A stretch of DNA of 8,630 nt from Hydrogenothermaceae bacterium (GTDB lineage Bacteria; Aquificota; Aquificia; Aquificales; Hydrogenothermaceae), in NCBI GenBank assembly GCA_027052485.1, contig JALUFA010000189.1, positions 1-8,630 on the forward strand, read 5' to 3'. Position 1 is the stretch's first letter, and each line of letters opens with the position of its first letter. This document shows positions 1-6,332 of this stretch, in pieces. The notes below the pieces were generated by a model. It searched no databases. It saw nothing but the letters and a program-made list of their open reading frames with translations, and had not been told where the DNA came from. The position numbers and the translations under genes are program-made.

Positions 1-261
1 TTGTTGTACTAGTTTGCTTGTTATGATGGTTTTGGGTCTGTAGATAGTAGTTAGTTTTATTTCTGAAAGATATTTTTTTAAAGACGGGGATTTTGTATCA
101 ATATTAGCTATATCTTTTAGATAAACATCATTACTATTAACAAATGCTACATCCTTAAGTGTTATGGTTATCTGACTTGCAAATGATACAAGGGGAAGGA
201 AGAGAAGGAGGAAGAGGATAGCTTTAAGTTTTAAGGGTAGAAACGGTTCGTAGCATCTCAT
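1..261 (-). CDS. flgA: Flagellar P-ring assembly chaperone FlgA, N-terminal part (cut by window edge)
   Basis: The first 87 codons of an open frame that continues past the low-coordinate edge. The translation starts with a short basic segment (MRCYEPFLPLKLK), then a hydrophobic core (AILFLLLFLPLV) and a likely signal-peptidase site SFA|SQ near residue 28, so the product should be exported to the periplasm. The mature part begins QITITLKDVAFVNSNDVYLKDIANID, spread over residues 30-55, which matches the 'v.l..g.i.LkDIA.i' opening of FlgA proteins. FlgA is the periplasmic chaperone for FlgI P-ring polymerisation around the rod. The start chosen is the ATG at 259-261, the only ATG, GTG or TTG upstream of the signal peptide in this frame; it lies 38 nt inside flgG and has only a poorly spaced AAAGG upstream, so translational coupling to flgG is likely. 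Following flgF and flgG directly, as here, is a common flgA context. Family call is good but rests on the N-terminus only. Confidence 0.78.
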   Translation of the reverse strand, partial: MRCYEPFLPLKLKAILFLLLFLPLVSFASQITITLKDVAFVNSNDVYLKDIANIDTKSPSLKKYLSEIKLTTIYRPKTIITSKLVQQ

Positions 262-1024
262 CTGCGGTTGTTATACCTTTTGAATTCATCTCGTAAGCCC
301 TTTGAGCTACTATAAGGTTAACCATCTCATTGACAATATTCACGTTTGATGCTTCTAAAAAACCTTGGGCTAACTTTCCAAAACCATCAGTATTTGGGTC
401 TCCTTCTATTGGCTCTCCAGATGCGGGAGTTTGTTTAAAGAGATTTTGTCCTATGGCCTGTAAACCAGATGGATTTACAAATCTATACAGTTTAATGTTT
501 CCAATCTCTTCAGTTGTTTGGGTTCCTCCTGAGTTTCTTACGGCATACACCTTACCATTTTCACTGATGTTTACACTTATAAGGGTCTGTGGGTCGTTTA
601 TCTGTATATTAGGTGATAGTTTATAACCCTCTGGTGTGACTAGGTATCCTTCTGGGTCTATCTGAAAATTTCCAGCCCTTGTGTAGGCTTCTCCTCCACC
701 TGGAAGCTCTATTTTAAAAAATCCATGTCCCTGTATTGCCACGTCGTAAGGCCTGTCTGTTTTTATCAAACTTCCCTGAGTGAATGTTTTTGAAACATCA
801 GAAAGCTTTACCCCAAGGCCTATTTGAATTCCTGTTGGAACTGTAGTTTCATCCGAGCTCATAACCCCTGGGTCTCTAAGGTTTTGGTATATCAGGTCTT
901 CAAAATCTGCTCTGCTTTTCTTATATCCTACTGTGTTTACGTTTGCTATATTGTTTGATATTACATCAAGGTTCGTTTGCTGGGCTTCCATTCCAGAAGC
1001 AGACGTCCATAGCGCTCTTATCAT
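224..1024 (-). CDS. flgG: Flagellar distal-rod protein FlgG
   Basis: A 266-residue protein, close to the usual length of about 260. FlgG forms the distal rod that crosses the periplasm inside the P and L rings. The N-terminus has the rod/hook family signature (SGMEAQQTNLDVISNNIANVNTVGYKK, residues about 10-36). The C-terminus has the matching helix (SNVNIVNEMVNLIVAQRAYEMNSK). Residues 46-63 (YQNLRDPGVMSSDETTVP) line up with the E. coli/Salmonella segment YQTIRQPGAQSSEQTTLP, which is specific to FlgG and makes the rod straight and stiff compared with the hook. That segment is what separates this gene from flgF next door. No signal peptide, as expected for export through the flagellar type III apparatus. 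The ATG start has a strong AAGGAGG 6 nt upstream that overlaps the flgF stop codon. No damage seen. Confidence 0.97.
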   Translation of the reverse strand: MIRALWTSASGMEAQQTNLDVISNNIANVNTVGYKKSRADFEDLIYQNLRDPGVMSSDETTVPTGIQIGLGVKLSDVSKTFTQGSLIKTDRPYDVAIQGHGFFKIELPGGGEAYTRAGNFQIDPEGYLVTPEGYKLSPNIQINDPQTLISVNISENGKVYAVRNSGGTQTTEEIGNIKLYRFVNPSGLQAIGQNLFKQTPASGEPIEGDPNTDGFGKLAQGFLEASNVNIVNEMVNLIVAQRAYEMNSKGITTADEMLRTVSTLKT

Positions 1025-1030
1025 TTTATT

Positions 1031-1037
1031 CCTCCTT
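1031..1037 (-). promoter_or_regulatory. Shine-Dalgarno of flgG fused to the flgF stop codon
   Basis: On the minus strand the sequence reads TAAGGAGGAATAAAATG: the flgF stop TAA shares two bases with a full AAGGAGG ribosome site, 6 nt before the flgG ATG. This fixes the flgG start and suggests that ribosomes finishing flgF can restart on flgG. Confidence 0.85.
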
Positions 1038-1758
1038 AAACTCTTCCAATCTCTGTAGTTTTTTGTTCTATAGCATCTAGCCCTTTCATCATGCTACCGT
1101 ATATTTCCATTCTTCTCTGGGCGTTAATAAGCTCTACCATGCTTTTTATTGGGTTTACATTTGAGCCTTCTAGAAAACCTTGCAGGAGTGTAAACTTGGG
1201 TGGTTTTTCTTTTCCTTTGCCTTCGTAGTACGAATCTCCAAGAGGTTTTATGTTTTCATAGTTTTTGATTAAAAGCTTGCCAACTTTCTGTCTTCCTTGA
1301 TAGACATTTCCGTCGCTTGCAATAGTAATATTAGTTGGTTTTTGTGTATTTACCACTATAGGTTTTCCGTTTTCCCCTAAAACAGGATGACCGTTAACGT
1401 CTACAAGGGTTCCATTTTGCTTTATAAAGAAGTGGCCGTTTCTTGTTAGTACTGTTTTGTTTTTTATCTTTACCATAAAGAACCCATCACCCTGAATTGC
1501 TACATCCAAAGGCCTGTCTGTTTTTTGTAAGTGTCCTTGGGTTGTTATAACCGGAGTGTCTTTAAATCTTGGAAAAACAAACAGGTCTTTAGCACTATCG
1601 GGGTTTTGTGGCACTCGCTGAGCCATCTCTTCAAGAACGAGTTTTTTAAAACCGGGTGTATCAACATTTGCAAGATTGTTTGATACCACATCTAGCTGGT
1701 TAAAAGCCCTTTCTCCACCTGCTGCAAGTATGTATAAAGGTTGAAAGTTAACTGCCAT
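1036..1758 (-). CDS. flgF: Flagellar proximal-rod protein FlgF
   Basis: A 240-residue rod protein. The N-terminal helix and signature (FNQLDVVSNNLANVDTPGFKK, residues 19-39) and the C-terminal helix (SNVNPIKSMVELINAQRRMEIY) mark it as an axial protein of the FlgE/F/G family. The central stretch TDRPLDVAIQGDGFFMV is shared almost word for word with FlgG in this window. FlgF joins the proximal rod to the FlgG distal rod in the periplasm and is exported without a signal peptide. The FlgF call over FlgG rests on three points: the shorter length, the absence of the FlgG-specific rod segment after GFKK, and the position immediately ahead of a clear flgG. The start is ATG 4 nt after the fliN stop, with GGAG from the last fliN codons as ribosome site, so translation is probably coupled to fliN. 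Confidence 0.93.
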   Translation of the reverse strand: MAVNFQPLYILAAGGERAFNQLDVVSNNLANVDTPGFKKLVLEEMAQRVPQNPDSAKDLFVFPRFKDTPVITTQGHLQKTDRPLDVAIQGDGFFMVKIKNKTVLTRNGHFFIKQNGTLVDVNGHPVLGENGKPIVVNTQKPTNITIASDGNVYQGRQKVGKLLIKNYENIKPLGDSYYEGKGKEKPPKFTLLQGFLEGSNVNPIKSMVELINAQRRMEIYGSMMKGLDAIEQKTTEIGRV

Positions 1759-1762
1759 ATTA

Positions 1763-2407
1763 TTACTCCATCTCTTCCATTAAAAGTTTCATTCTTTCCT
1801 GTACGGTAATAATGCTTGTAATTTTTACTCCAAAATTATTTTCGACAGTATAAAGCTCACCTTTAGCGATGAGTTTCCCGTTTACCTTTATGTCTATAGG
1901 TTCGTTTATGTACCTTTCAAGCTCTACAATCGTGTTGGGAGTCATTTTTAAGATGTCTTCAAGTGGGATAACCTTATTCCCTATCTCTACTGATATTTCT
2001 AAGGGAATGTCTAAAAGAAGTTCTAATTTTTCTTTATCAATATCTAAATCCTTCAATAACTCTTCATCAATTCCTTCTTTAGAAGAAGATGTGCTTTCTT
2101 CCTGCTGGGATAAAGCTTCTTCCCACTGTTTAGCTAAATCCTCTTGATTCATTTCTTCTTGCGATTTTTGTGAACCTTCCTGCTGCTGAGATAAAGCCTC
2201 TTCCCACTGCTTTGCCAGTTCTTCTTGGTCTACATTTTCCTCAGACGACTGTTGGCTATTTTCCGATGATTGACTTTCTCCTTGTGAAGACTCGGTATTT
2301 TCCTGACTGCCTTCGGACTGTTGCTGGGACAAAGCTTCTTCCCATTGCTTTGCCAGTTCTTCTTGGTCTATATTTTCCTGTTGCTCTTGGTTATTTTCTT
2401 CAGCCAT
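1763..2407 (-). CDS. fliN: Flagellar motor switch protein FliN with triplicated N-terminal motif
   Basis: A 214-residue FliN, long for a family usually of about 90-140 residues. Residues about 128-205 are the SpoA/C-ring domain (LELLLDIPLEISVEIG ... INEPIDIKVNGKLIAKGE ... FGVKITSIIT), very close to E. coli FliN. FliN forms the base of the cytoplasmic C-ring with FliM, contributes to CheY-P switching and docks the FliH export complex. The extra length is an acidic Gln/Ser/Glu-rich tail (residues 1-127) containing three copies of DQEELAKQWEEALSQQ at about 12-30, 58-76 and 85-102. E. coli FliN has one related motif (LWAEALSEQ) in its N-terminal tail. The spacers are low-complexity and probably disordered. 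ATG start preceded by GAGAGG, 10 nt after the fliM stop (TGA). No FliY-type CheC domain is present. Confidence 0.96.
   Translation of the reverse strand: MAEENNQEQQENIDQEELAKQWEEALSQQQSEGSQENTESSQGESQSSENSQQSSEENVDQEELAKQWEEALSQQQEGSQKSQEEMNQEDLAKQWEEALSQQEESTSSSKEGIDEELLKDLDIDKEKLELLLDIPLEISVEIGNKVIPLEDILKMTPNTIVELERYINEPIDIKVNGKLIAKGELYTVENNFGVKITSIITVQERMKLLMEEME
2102..2155 (-). repeat. FliN motif repeat, copy 3 (residues 85-102)
   Basis: Encodes EMNQEDLAKQWEEALSQQ. The protein motif is kept (LAKQWEEALSQQ identical to copies 1 and 2) but the DNA has clearly more third-position changes than the other two, so this copy separated earlier. It is the copy nearest the SpoA domain, which is where a single ancestral motif would be expected. 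Confidence 0.9.
2180..2236 (-). repeat. FliN motif repeat, copy 2 (residues 58-76)
   Basis: Encodes NVDQEELAKQWEEALSQQQ. Aligned with copy 1 at an offset of 138 nt (46 codons), 62 bases including a little flank show only 7 differences. Five of these are silent, one is Ile/Val inside the motif and one is Gln/Glu just outside it. Confidence 0.92.
2318..2374 (-). repeat. FliN motif repeat, copy 1 (residues 12-30)
   Basis: Encodes NIDQEELAKQWEEALSQQQ. Nearly identical in DNA and protein to copy 2. A spacer of about 27 residues made almost only of Ser, Gln, Glu, Asn and Gly separates the two. The pair is a candidate for change of copy number by recombination or slippage. Confidence 0.92.
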
Positions 2408-2417
2408 AATTCCTCTC

Positions 2418-3383
2418 TCACTTATTTTCTTCTTTTATTATGTCAACTATTTTTGCCGCAAACTTTCCATTTTTTTGGCCTAGTTTTGCTTTAAATACAG
2501 GTTTGTTTTCAGCATACATCTTGAGAAGATCGTTTATCATTACATCAAATTTTAATTCTGTTCCAACATCCCATTTTAGAATATCTCCTATCTTAAATTC
2601 TTTTCGTGCAAGCTCTAGCCACATGTTTGTATCAAGTTTTAAAGCTTTTGCCTCTAAGTTTCTCTCCCACACAGGGTCTCGTTCGAGGTTTGCTATTTCT
2701 GTATAAATAATATCTTTTATTGGTAAAAACATGCTTTGAGGGAAACAAAAGAAAAATGGAGCTGTATAACCATCTATATCCATTGAAAGCTCAACGATAA
2801 CTACTTTCTCATTCTGGGAAACTATACGGGCTAGAGTAGGGTTTAGCTCTATTGATTTTATTTCTACAGTTACAGGATAGACATTAGCCCATACACTTTC
2901 AAAGGTTTTCAGAATTGTATTTACTATGTCATGTACTACTCGTAGCTCTAGTTTTGTGAACTCTCTACCCTCTACTTTAAATGGTTTCGGAGGTCCTCCA
3001 AACAAAACACTTATTATGGTAAAAACAAGTCTTGAGTCTAGTACTAAAAGAGCGTTCTCCTTAAGAGGTTTCATACTGAAAATCGTATAACTTGCAGGAA
3101 GAGGGATTTTCAGCATGAAATTTTGAAATCTGGTTATATATATATCATCTTTAGATACCATATTTACGCTGGATATCATTTTACGGATTTCTTCTCTAAA
3201 AATCTTTACCCAGCGTTCAAAAATAAGTTCTAATCCCGGAAGTCCGCCTTTTTTTACATGCTCTACCTGTGAAAAATCAAAAGGCTTTATTTTTTCTTCT
3301 TCCTTCTTTTCTTCTTTTGAAGAGTCGCTATCTAAGCCTAGAAGAGCATCTATCTCTTCTTGAGAGAGAAAATCATCAGGCAC
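2418..3383 (-). CDS. fliM: Flagellar motor switch protein FliM
   Basis: A 321-residue FliM, normal length. FliM is the C-ring subunit that links FliG to FliN and receives CheY-P. Residues 6-16 (LSQEEIDALLG) are the classic CheY-P docking peptide. An acidic/Lys linker (about 17-45) follows, then the CheC-like middle domain (about 46-235), and a C-terminal SpoA domain that pairs with FliN (about 245-317). One oddity: the FliG-binding loop, GGDGRFP in E. coli, reads GGPPKPF here (residues 129-135), losing the second glycine of GGxG and one residue, while the following VEGREFT is intact. The start is GTG at 3381-3383 with AAGGAGG 9 nt upstream overlapping the fliG stop. This start puts the CheY-binding peptide at the extreme N-terminus as expected. 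Confidence 0.96.
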   Translation of the reverse strand: MPDDFLSQEEIDALLGLDSDSSKEEKKEEEKIKPFDFSQVEHVKKGGLPGLELIFERWVKIFREEIRKMISSVNMVSKDDIYITRFQNFMLKIPLPASYTIFSMKPLKENALLVLDSRLVFTIISVLFGGPPKPFKVEGREFTKLELRVVHDIVNTILKTFESVWANVYPVTVEIKSIELNPTLARIVSQNEKVVIVELSMDIDGYTAPFFFCFPQSMFLPIKDIIYTEIANLERDPVWERNLEAKALKLDTNMWLELARKEFKIGDILKWDVGTELKFDVMINDLLKMYAENKPVFKAKLGQKNGKFAAKIVDIIKEENK

Positions 3384-3392
3384 TTAGTATGC

Positions 3393-3399
3393 CCTCCTT
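3393..3399 (-). promoter_or_regulatory. Shine-Dalgarno that sets the GTG start of fliM
   Basis: Minus-strand AAGGAGG overlapping the fliG TAA stop, 9 nt before GTG. No in-frame ATG is available near the EIDALLG peptide, so this site decides the non-ATG start. Confidence 0.8.
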
Positions 3400-4436
3400 T
3401 AAAGCATTTCTTCGCCGGAGCCGTACTCTATAACACCTTTTTCGATTAATTTTTTGATAACTGTAATGATTTTTTTACGGGCGTTTTCTACATCGGATTT
3501 TTTAACGGGTCCTAAAACTTCCATATCTTCTAAGAACATCTGGGCTGCCCTTTTTGACATGTTGTTTAGGAACTTATCAAGAATTTCTTGAGGGGCACCC
3601 TTGAGGGCAACAAGAAGGTCATTTTTATCAACTTCTTTAAGAATTTCAATAATATCTCTATCTGTAAGTTTAGCAATATCTTCAAATTTAAACATTCTCT
3701 CTTCAATTTCTTCAGCAAGGCGAGGGTCTTCCTTCTCTAAGTCTTCAAGGATTTCTACTTGTAGCTCCTTAGGTAGAGCGTTTACTATTTCAGCAGCTAT
3801 ATCAATACCGCTTAATGTTTCTTCTTCTCCAGCACCTATTGTTAATAGTTCTTCCTCCAGTACGTCAGCTATAAACTTAATCATCTGGGATGATATTTTT
3901 TCTATGGAAGCTATACGTTTTATGACCTCTTCCCTAACATTTGTAACACCTAAGCGTTTAGGTAAGTACTGGATAACCTCTGCCGCCTTGGCTGGGTTAA
4001 TCTGGGATAAAACTAATGCTATCACCTGAGGGTGCTCGTTTTGAAGGAGATTAGCTATAAGTTTTGCATCAAGTTTCTCAAGTTCCTTAAATATAGCTTT
4101 TCCTTCTTCTGCAGTTAGGGTTTCTTCAAATAATTTTTGAAGTTTTTCAGGAGGTAGGATTTGTTCTAATATCTTCTTAACATTATCGGGAGCAACCTTG
4201 ATAGGAGAAATGTTTTTTATTTTTTCTAAAGCTTCTTCGAGTACTTGCTTTGCAGTTTCTTTATCTGGAGGTTCAAGACTAACAATATGTTTAACTAACC
4301 TTTCTATCTCTGTTTCTTTTAGATGTTTAAAAATCTTTGCGGTTTTATCTTCGGGGAGCAAAGAAATAAGAATAGCGGCCTTTTTGCCGCCTGTGAGCTT
4401 TCCATTTTTATCATTTTTTCCATTTCTTGGGGGCAT
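3399..4436 (-). CDS. fliG: Flagellar motor switch protein FliG
   Basis: A 345-residue FliG, normal for the family (about 330-345). FliG sits on the MS ring, meets the stator and generates torque, and its state sets rotation direction. An N-terminal FliF-binding domain (about 15-100) is followed by the middle armadillo domain with the EHPQ motif (134-137) used to bind FliM. After a glycine-containing hinge comes the C-terminal domain with the MFxF motif (MFKF, 248-251). The torque-helix charges are kept relative to E. coli K264, R281, D288, D289 and R297: here K279, R296, E303, D304 and K312, with two conservative swaps. The gene begins with ATG, 10 nt after cheY, with AAAGG just upstream. fliF is not in the window. 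Confidence 0.97.
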   Translation of the reverse strand: MPPRNGKNDKNGKLTGGKKAAILISLLPEDKTAKIFKHLKETEIERLVKHIVSLEPPDKETAKQVLEEALEKIKNISPIKVAPDNVKKILEQILPPEKLQKLFEETLTAEEGKAIFKELEKLDAKLIANLLQNEHPQVIALVLSQINPAKAAEVIQYLPKRLGVTNVREEVIKRIASIEKISSQMIKFIADVLEEELLTIGAGEEETLSGIDIAAEIVNALPKELQVEILEDLEKEDPRLAEEIEERMFKFEDIAKLTDRDIIEILKEVDKNDLLVALKGAPQEILDKFLNNMSKRAAQMFLEDMEVLGPVKKSDVENARKKIITVIKKLIEKGVIEYGSGEEML

Positions 4437-4446
4437 TTATAAACCT

Positions 4447-4848
4447 TTATTTGTTTTTGGATATAGCATCCCAAACTTTTTCTATCTTTTCTTTCAGTGT
4501 TTCAGCTGTAAAAGGTTTTACAACATAGTTGTTTACACCTGCTTTTATTGCCATAAGTACGTTTTCTTTTTTAGCTTCAGCTGTAACCATTAAAACAGGT
4601 AAGTGCTTCAATTCAGGGTCTTTTCTTATCTCCTGAACTAGCTCTAAACCAGTCATATTAGGCATGTTCCAGTCTGTAATAACAAAATCATACTTTCCTG
4701 ACTTTAGTTTAGCTAAAGCTTCTTTCCCATCTTCTGCTTCGTCTATGTTTTTATATCCAAGTTGTTCCAATAAACTTCTTATAATTCTTCTCATTGTTGC
4801 CATATCATCAACTATTAAAAATCTCGTTTCCGGTGGTGGTAGTGCCAC
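4447..4848 (-). CDS. cheY: Chemotaxis response regulator CheY
   Basis: A 133-residue stand-alone receiver domain, very similar to E. coli CheY (128 residues). All working residues are present: acidic pair D14/D15, phosphorylated D59 in ITDWNMP, T89 (MVTAEA), the switch tyrosine Y108 and K111 (VVKPF). The tryptophan after the phosphoaspartate (W60) and Y108 are typical of the motor-binding CheY rather than of transcription-type receivers. CheA phosphorylates it, CheY-P binds FliM/FliN to change rotation, and CheZ removes the phosphate. The start is GTG (4846-4848) with a full AAGGAGG 7 nt upstream, overlapping the cheV stop. Its position directly ahead of fliG, fliM and fliN places the signal next to its target. 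Confidence 0.97.
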   Translation of the reverse strand: MALPPPETRFLIVDDMATMRRIIRSLLEQLGYKNIDEAEDGKEALAKLKSGKYDFVITDWNMPNMTGLELVQEIRKDPELKHLPVLMVTAEAKKENVLMAIKAGVNNYVVKPFTAETLKEKIEKVWDAISKNK

Positions 4849-4855
4849 TTCTAAA

Positions 4856-4862
4856 CCTCCTT
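4856..4862 (-). promoter_or_regulatory. Shine-Dalgarno that sets the GTG start of cheY
   Basis: Minus strand reads TAAGGAGG followed by 7 nt and GTG. The cheV stop TAA and AAGGAGG share two bases. This strong site supports the GTG start; the next in-frame ATG is at codon 16, past the D14/D15 pair, and would remove the first strand of the receiver. Confidence 0.85.
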
Positions 4863-5835
4863 ACTTATTTTTTTTGATAGCAATCTTATGGACCAGTCTT
4901 AGCAAGTCTGGGGCATCAAATTTAACTAGATGTGCGTCTGCGTGTACCATTTTTGCCTTATCAACAGTAGCCTTATCACTTAATGATGTATTTATTATAA
5001 CCGGTATTTTACTAAATTCTGGATGTTCTTTTACTTTCTTTGTAAATGTTAAACCATCCATTCCAGGCATCTCTATATCTGAAACTATTAGCTGCACTTT
5101 ATCTGTTATGTCTACACCTTCTTCTTTAGCTTCTTCTAGTAACTTTTCAAGAATCTTTAGGCCTTCTATACCATTTTGGGCTTCTATTACTTCATGTCCA
5201 TCTCTTTCTAAGATACCTCTTATTATCCTTCTTGCAACTGGAGAGTCGTCGAGGATGAGGATTTTAAATTTACCTTCTCTCTTTACTTCATCTTCTGGAA
5301 CGTCTTCCTTGATTCCAAAAATTTTAATCATTCCAAGTTCATCAAGAATTCCTTCAAAGTCGAGCAGTAATAAAAGCTGGCCGCCTTCTATTTCTATGAT
5401 ACCTACAACTTTTCCACCTAATCGTTCATCTATACTAGGTGGAGGTCTTTTTATTTCAGACCATTTGATTCTTCTGATTCTTTTTGCATCATGGACTATG
5501 ACCCCTACAATCTCTCTTAGAAATTCCATTACTATTACATACTTACCTGCATCTTCTGATGGCTCTTTTATCTTCATCCATTTTGCCAGGTTTACTATAG
5601 GTACAATTTCTCCCCTTATTTTTGCCATCCCCTCTACTTCAGGGGGCATACCGGGAGCTTTAACTATATTGTCAGGCTTTAATATAACTTCTTTAACTTT
5701 TGCTACGTTAACTCCTAGAACCCACTCATAAATGCTACCATCGTCAAGTTTTTCGTACATTCTAAAGTCTATAACTTCAAGTTCGTTAGCCCCAGTTTCT
5801 AGAATCTTTGGTAAAAAATCTTTTTTCTTAGCCAT
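4861..5835 (-). CDS. cheV: Chemotaxis coupling protein CheV (CheW domain plus receiver)
   Basis: A 324-residue two-domain protein of normal CheV length. Residues about 20-170 form a CheW-like coupling domain (GMAKIRGEIVPIVNLAKWM, and GIIEIEGGQLLLLLDFEGIL at its end). Residues about 188-320 form a receiver with acidic residues D196/D197, phosphorylation site D253 (IVSDIEMPGMDG), T283 and K305. CheV couples chemoreceptors to CheA. In studied systems CheA also phosphorylates its receiver, acting in adaptation or as a phosphate sink. The start ATG overlaps the end of cheW by 8 nt (ATGGCTAA), with GAGG in the last cheW codons as ribosome site. That implies coupled and roughly matched amounts of the two coupling proteins. 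The receiver is too typical of CheV to be a separate fused CheY. Confidence 0.96.
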   Translation of the reverse strand: MAKKKDFLPKILETGANELEVIDFRMYEKLDDGSIYEWVLGVNVAKVKEVILKPDNIVKAPGMPPEVEGMAKIRGEIVPIVNLAKWMKIKEPSEDAGKYVIVMEFLREIVGVIVHDAKRIRRIKWSEIKRPPPSIDERLGGKVVGIIEIEGGQLLLLLDFEGILDELGMIKIFGIKEDVPEDEVKREGKFKILILDDSPVARRIIRGILERDGHEVIEAQNGIEGLKILEKLLEEAKEEGVDITDKVQLIVSDIEMPGMDGLTFTKKVKEHPEFSKIPVIINTSLSDKATVDKAKMVHADAHLVKFDAPDLLRLVHKIAIKKNK

Positions 5836-6331
5836 TTTTATCCTCTTTTTTGAAGATTTTTTTGATATCTAAAAGGATAAGCAGATCATCTGGTAGCATT
5901 ACCACTCCTTTTATGTACTCTGGGTCTATTCCTATAGCGTTCATTGGAGGAGGTTGGATGTCATCAGGGGATATCTTTACTGCTCCTTCAATCTTGTCAA
6001 CAGTTGTTCCTATCTGCCCTAAATCTGTCTCAACCACTATAACTACCGGTGATTCATAGTCTTCTTCCTTATCTTCAAGGTGAAACATTTTCTTTAAAGA
6101 AACAACGGGAAGGATATTACCTCTGAGGTTCATAACGCCAAGGATGTACTCTTTTGTCTTAGGAACTGGAGTGATTTCAACATCTTTCGTTATCTTTGTG
6201 ATATCGTTAATATCTATCCCTACTAGTTCGTTATTTAAACGGAAGGTTATAACCCTTTCTTCGTTTACTATCTCTTCTTCTACTGTCTTTATACCTAAAA
6301 CTTGCATATCTTTGTTTTCATTTTCTGCCAT
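5828..6331 (-). CDS. cheW: Chemotaxis coupling protein CheW
   Basis: A 167-residue single CheW domain, normal length. CheW bridges chemoreceptor tips and the CheA P5 domain in the cytoplasmic receptor array. The core starts at about residue 27 (VITFRLNNELVGIDI). It contains ILGVMNLRGNILPVVSL (63-79), where the NLRG arginine is the hallmark of the family, and ends VVMLPDDLLILLDIKKIF. A charged N-terminal tail of about 25 residues (MAENENKDMQVLGIKTVEEE...) precedes the core and has no recognised role. The ATG lies 1 nt after the cheA stop, with AGGGG in the last cheA codons as ribosome site, and the 3' end overlaps cheV by 8 nt, so the three array genes look translationally linked. Confidence 0.96.
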   Translation of the reverse strand: MAENENKDMQVLGIKTVEEEIVNEERVITFRLNNELVGIDINDITKITKDVEITPVPKTKEYILGVMNLRGNILPVVSLKKMFHLEDKEEDYESPVVIVVETDLGQIGTTVDKIEGAVKISPDDIQPPPMNAIGIDPEYIKGVVMLPDDLLILLDIKKIFKKEDKNG

Positions 6332-6332
6332 T

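Noticed and set aside
2102..2374. Regularly spaced repeats suggestive of a CRISPR array
   Set aside because: The repeats are in frame, vary mostly at third codon positions and have unequal spacers (46 and 27 codons between starts). They are protein repeats within fliN.
1763..2407. The long FliN as a FliY (CheC-FliN fusion)
   Set aside because: The extra N-terminal part is Gln/Ser/Glu-rich with short repeats and has no CheC phosphatase motif; FliM also has a normal C-terminal SpoA domain.
3601..4029. Plus-strand open frame of 142 codons opposite fliG
   Set aside because: Low-complexity Ser/Ile product, no ribosome site seen, fully inside a well-conserved fliG.
4838..4848. Sigma-54-like TGGCAC on the minus strand at the cheY start
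   Set aside because: The matching TTGC element at the right spacing is absent, and TGGCAC is formed by the GTG start and the next codon.
4664..5731. A 355-codon open frame on the plus strand opposite cheV and cheY
   Set aside because: It is Ser/Leu/Ile-rich with no recognisable domain, and lies antisense to two genes with all catalytic residues in place. Its openness follows from the codon use of the minus-strand genes.
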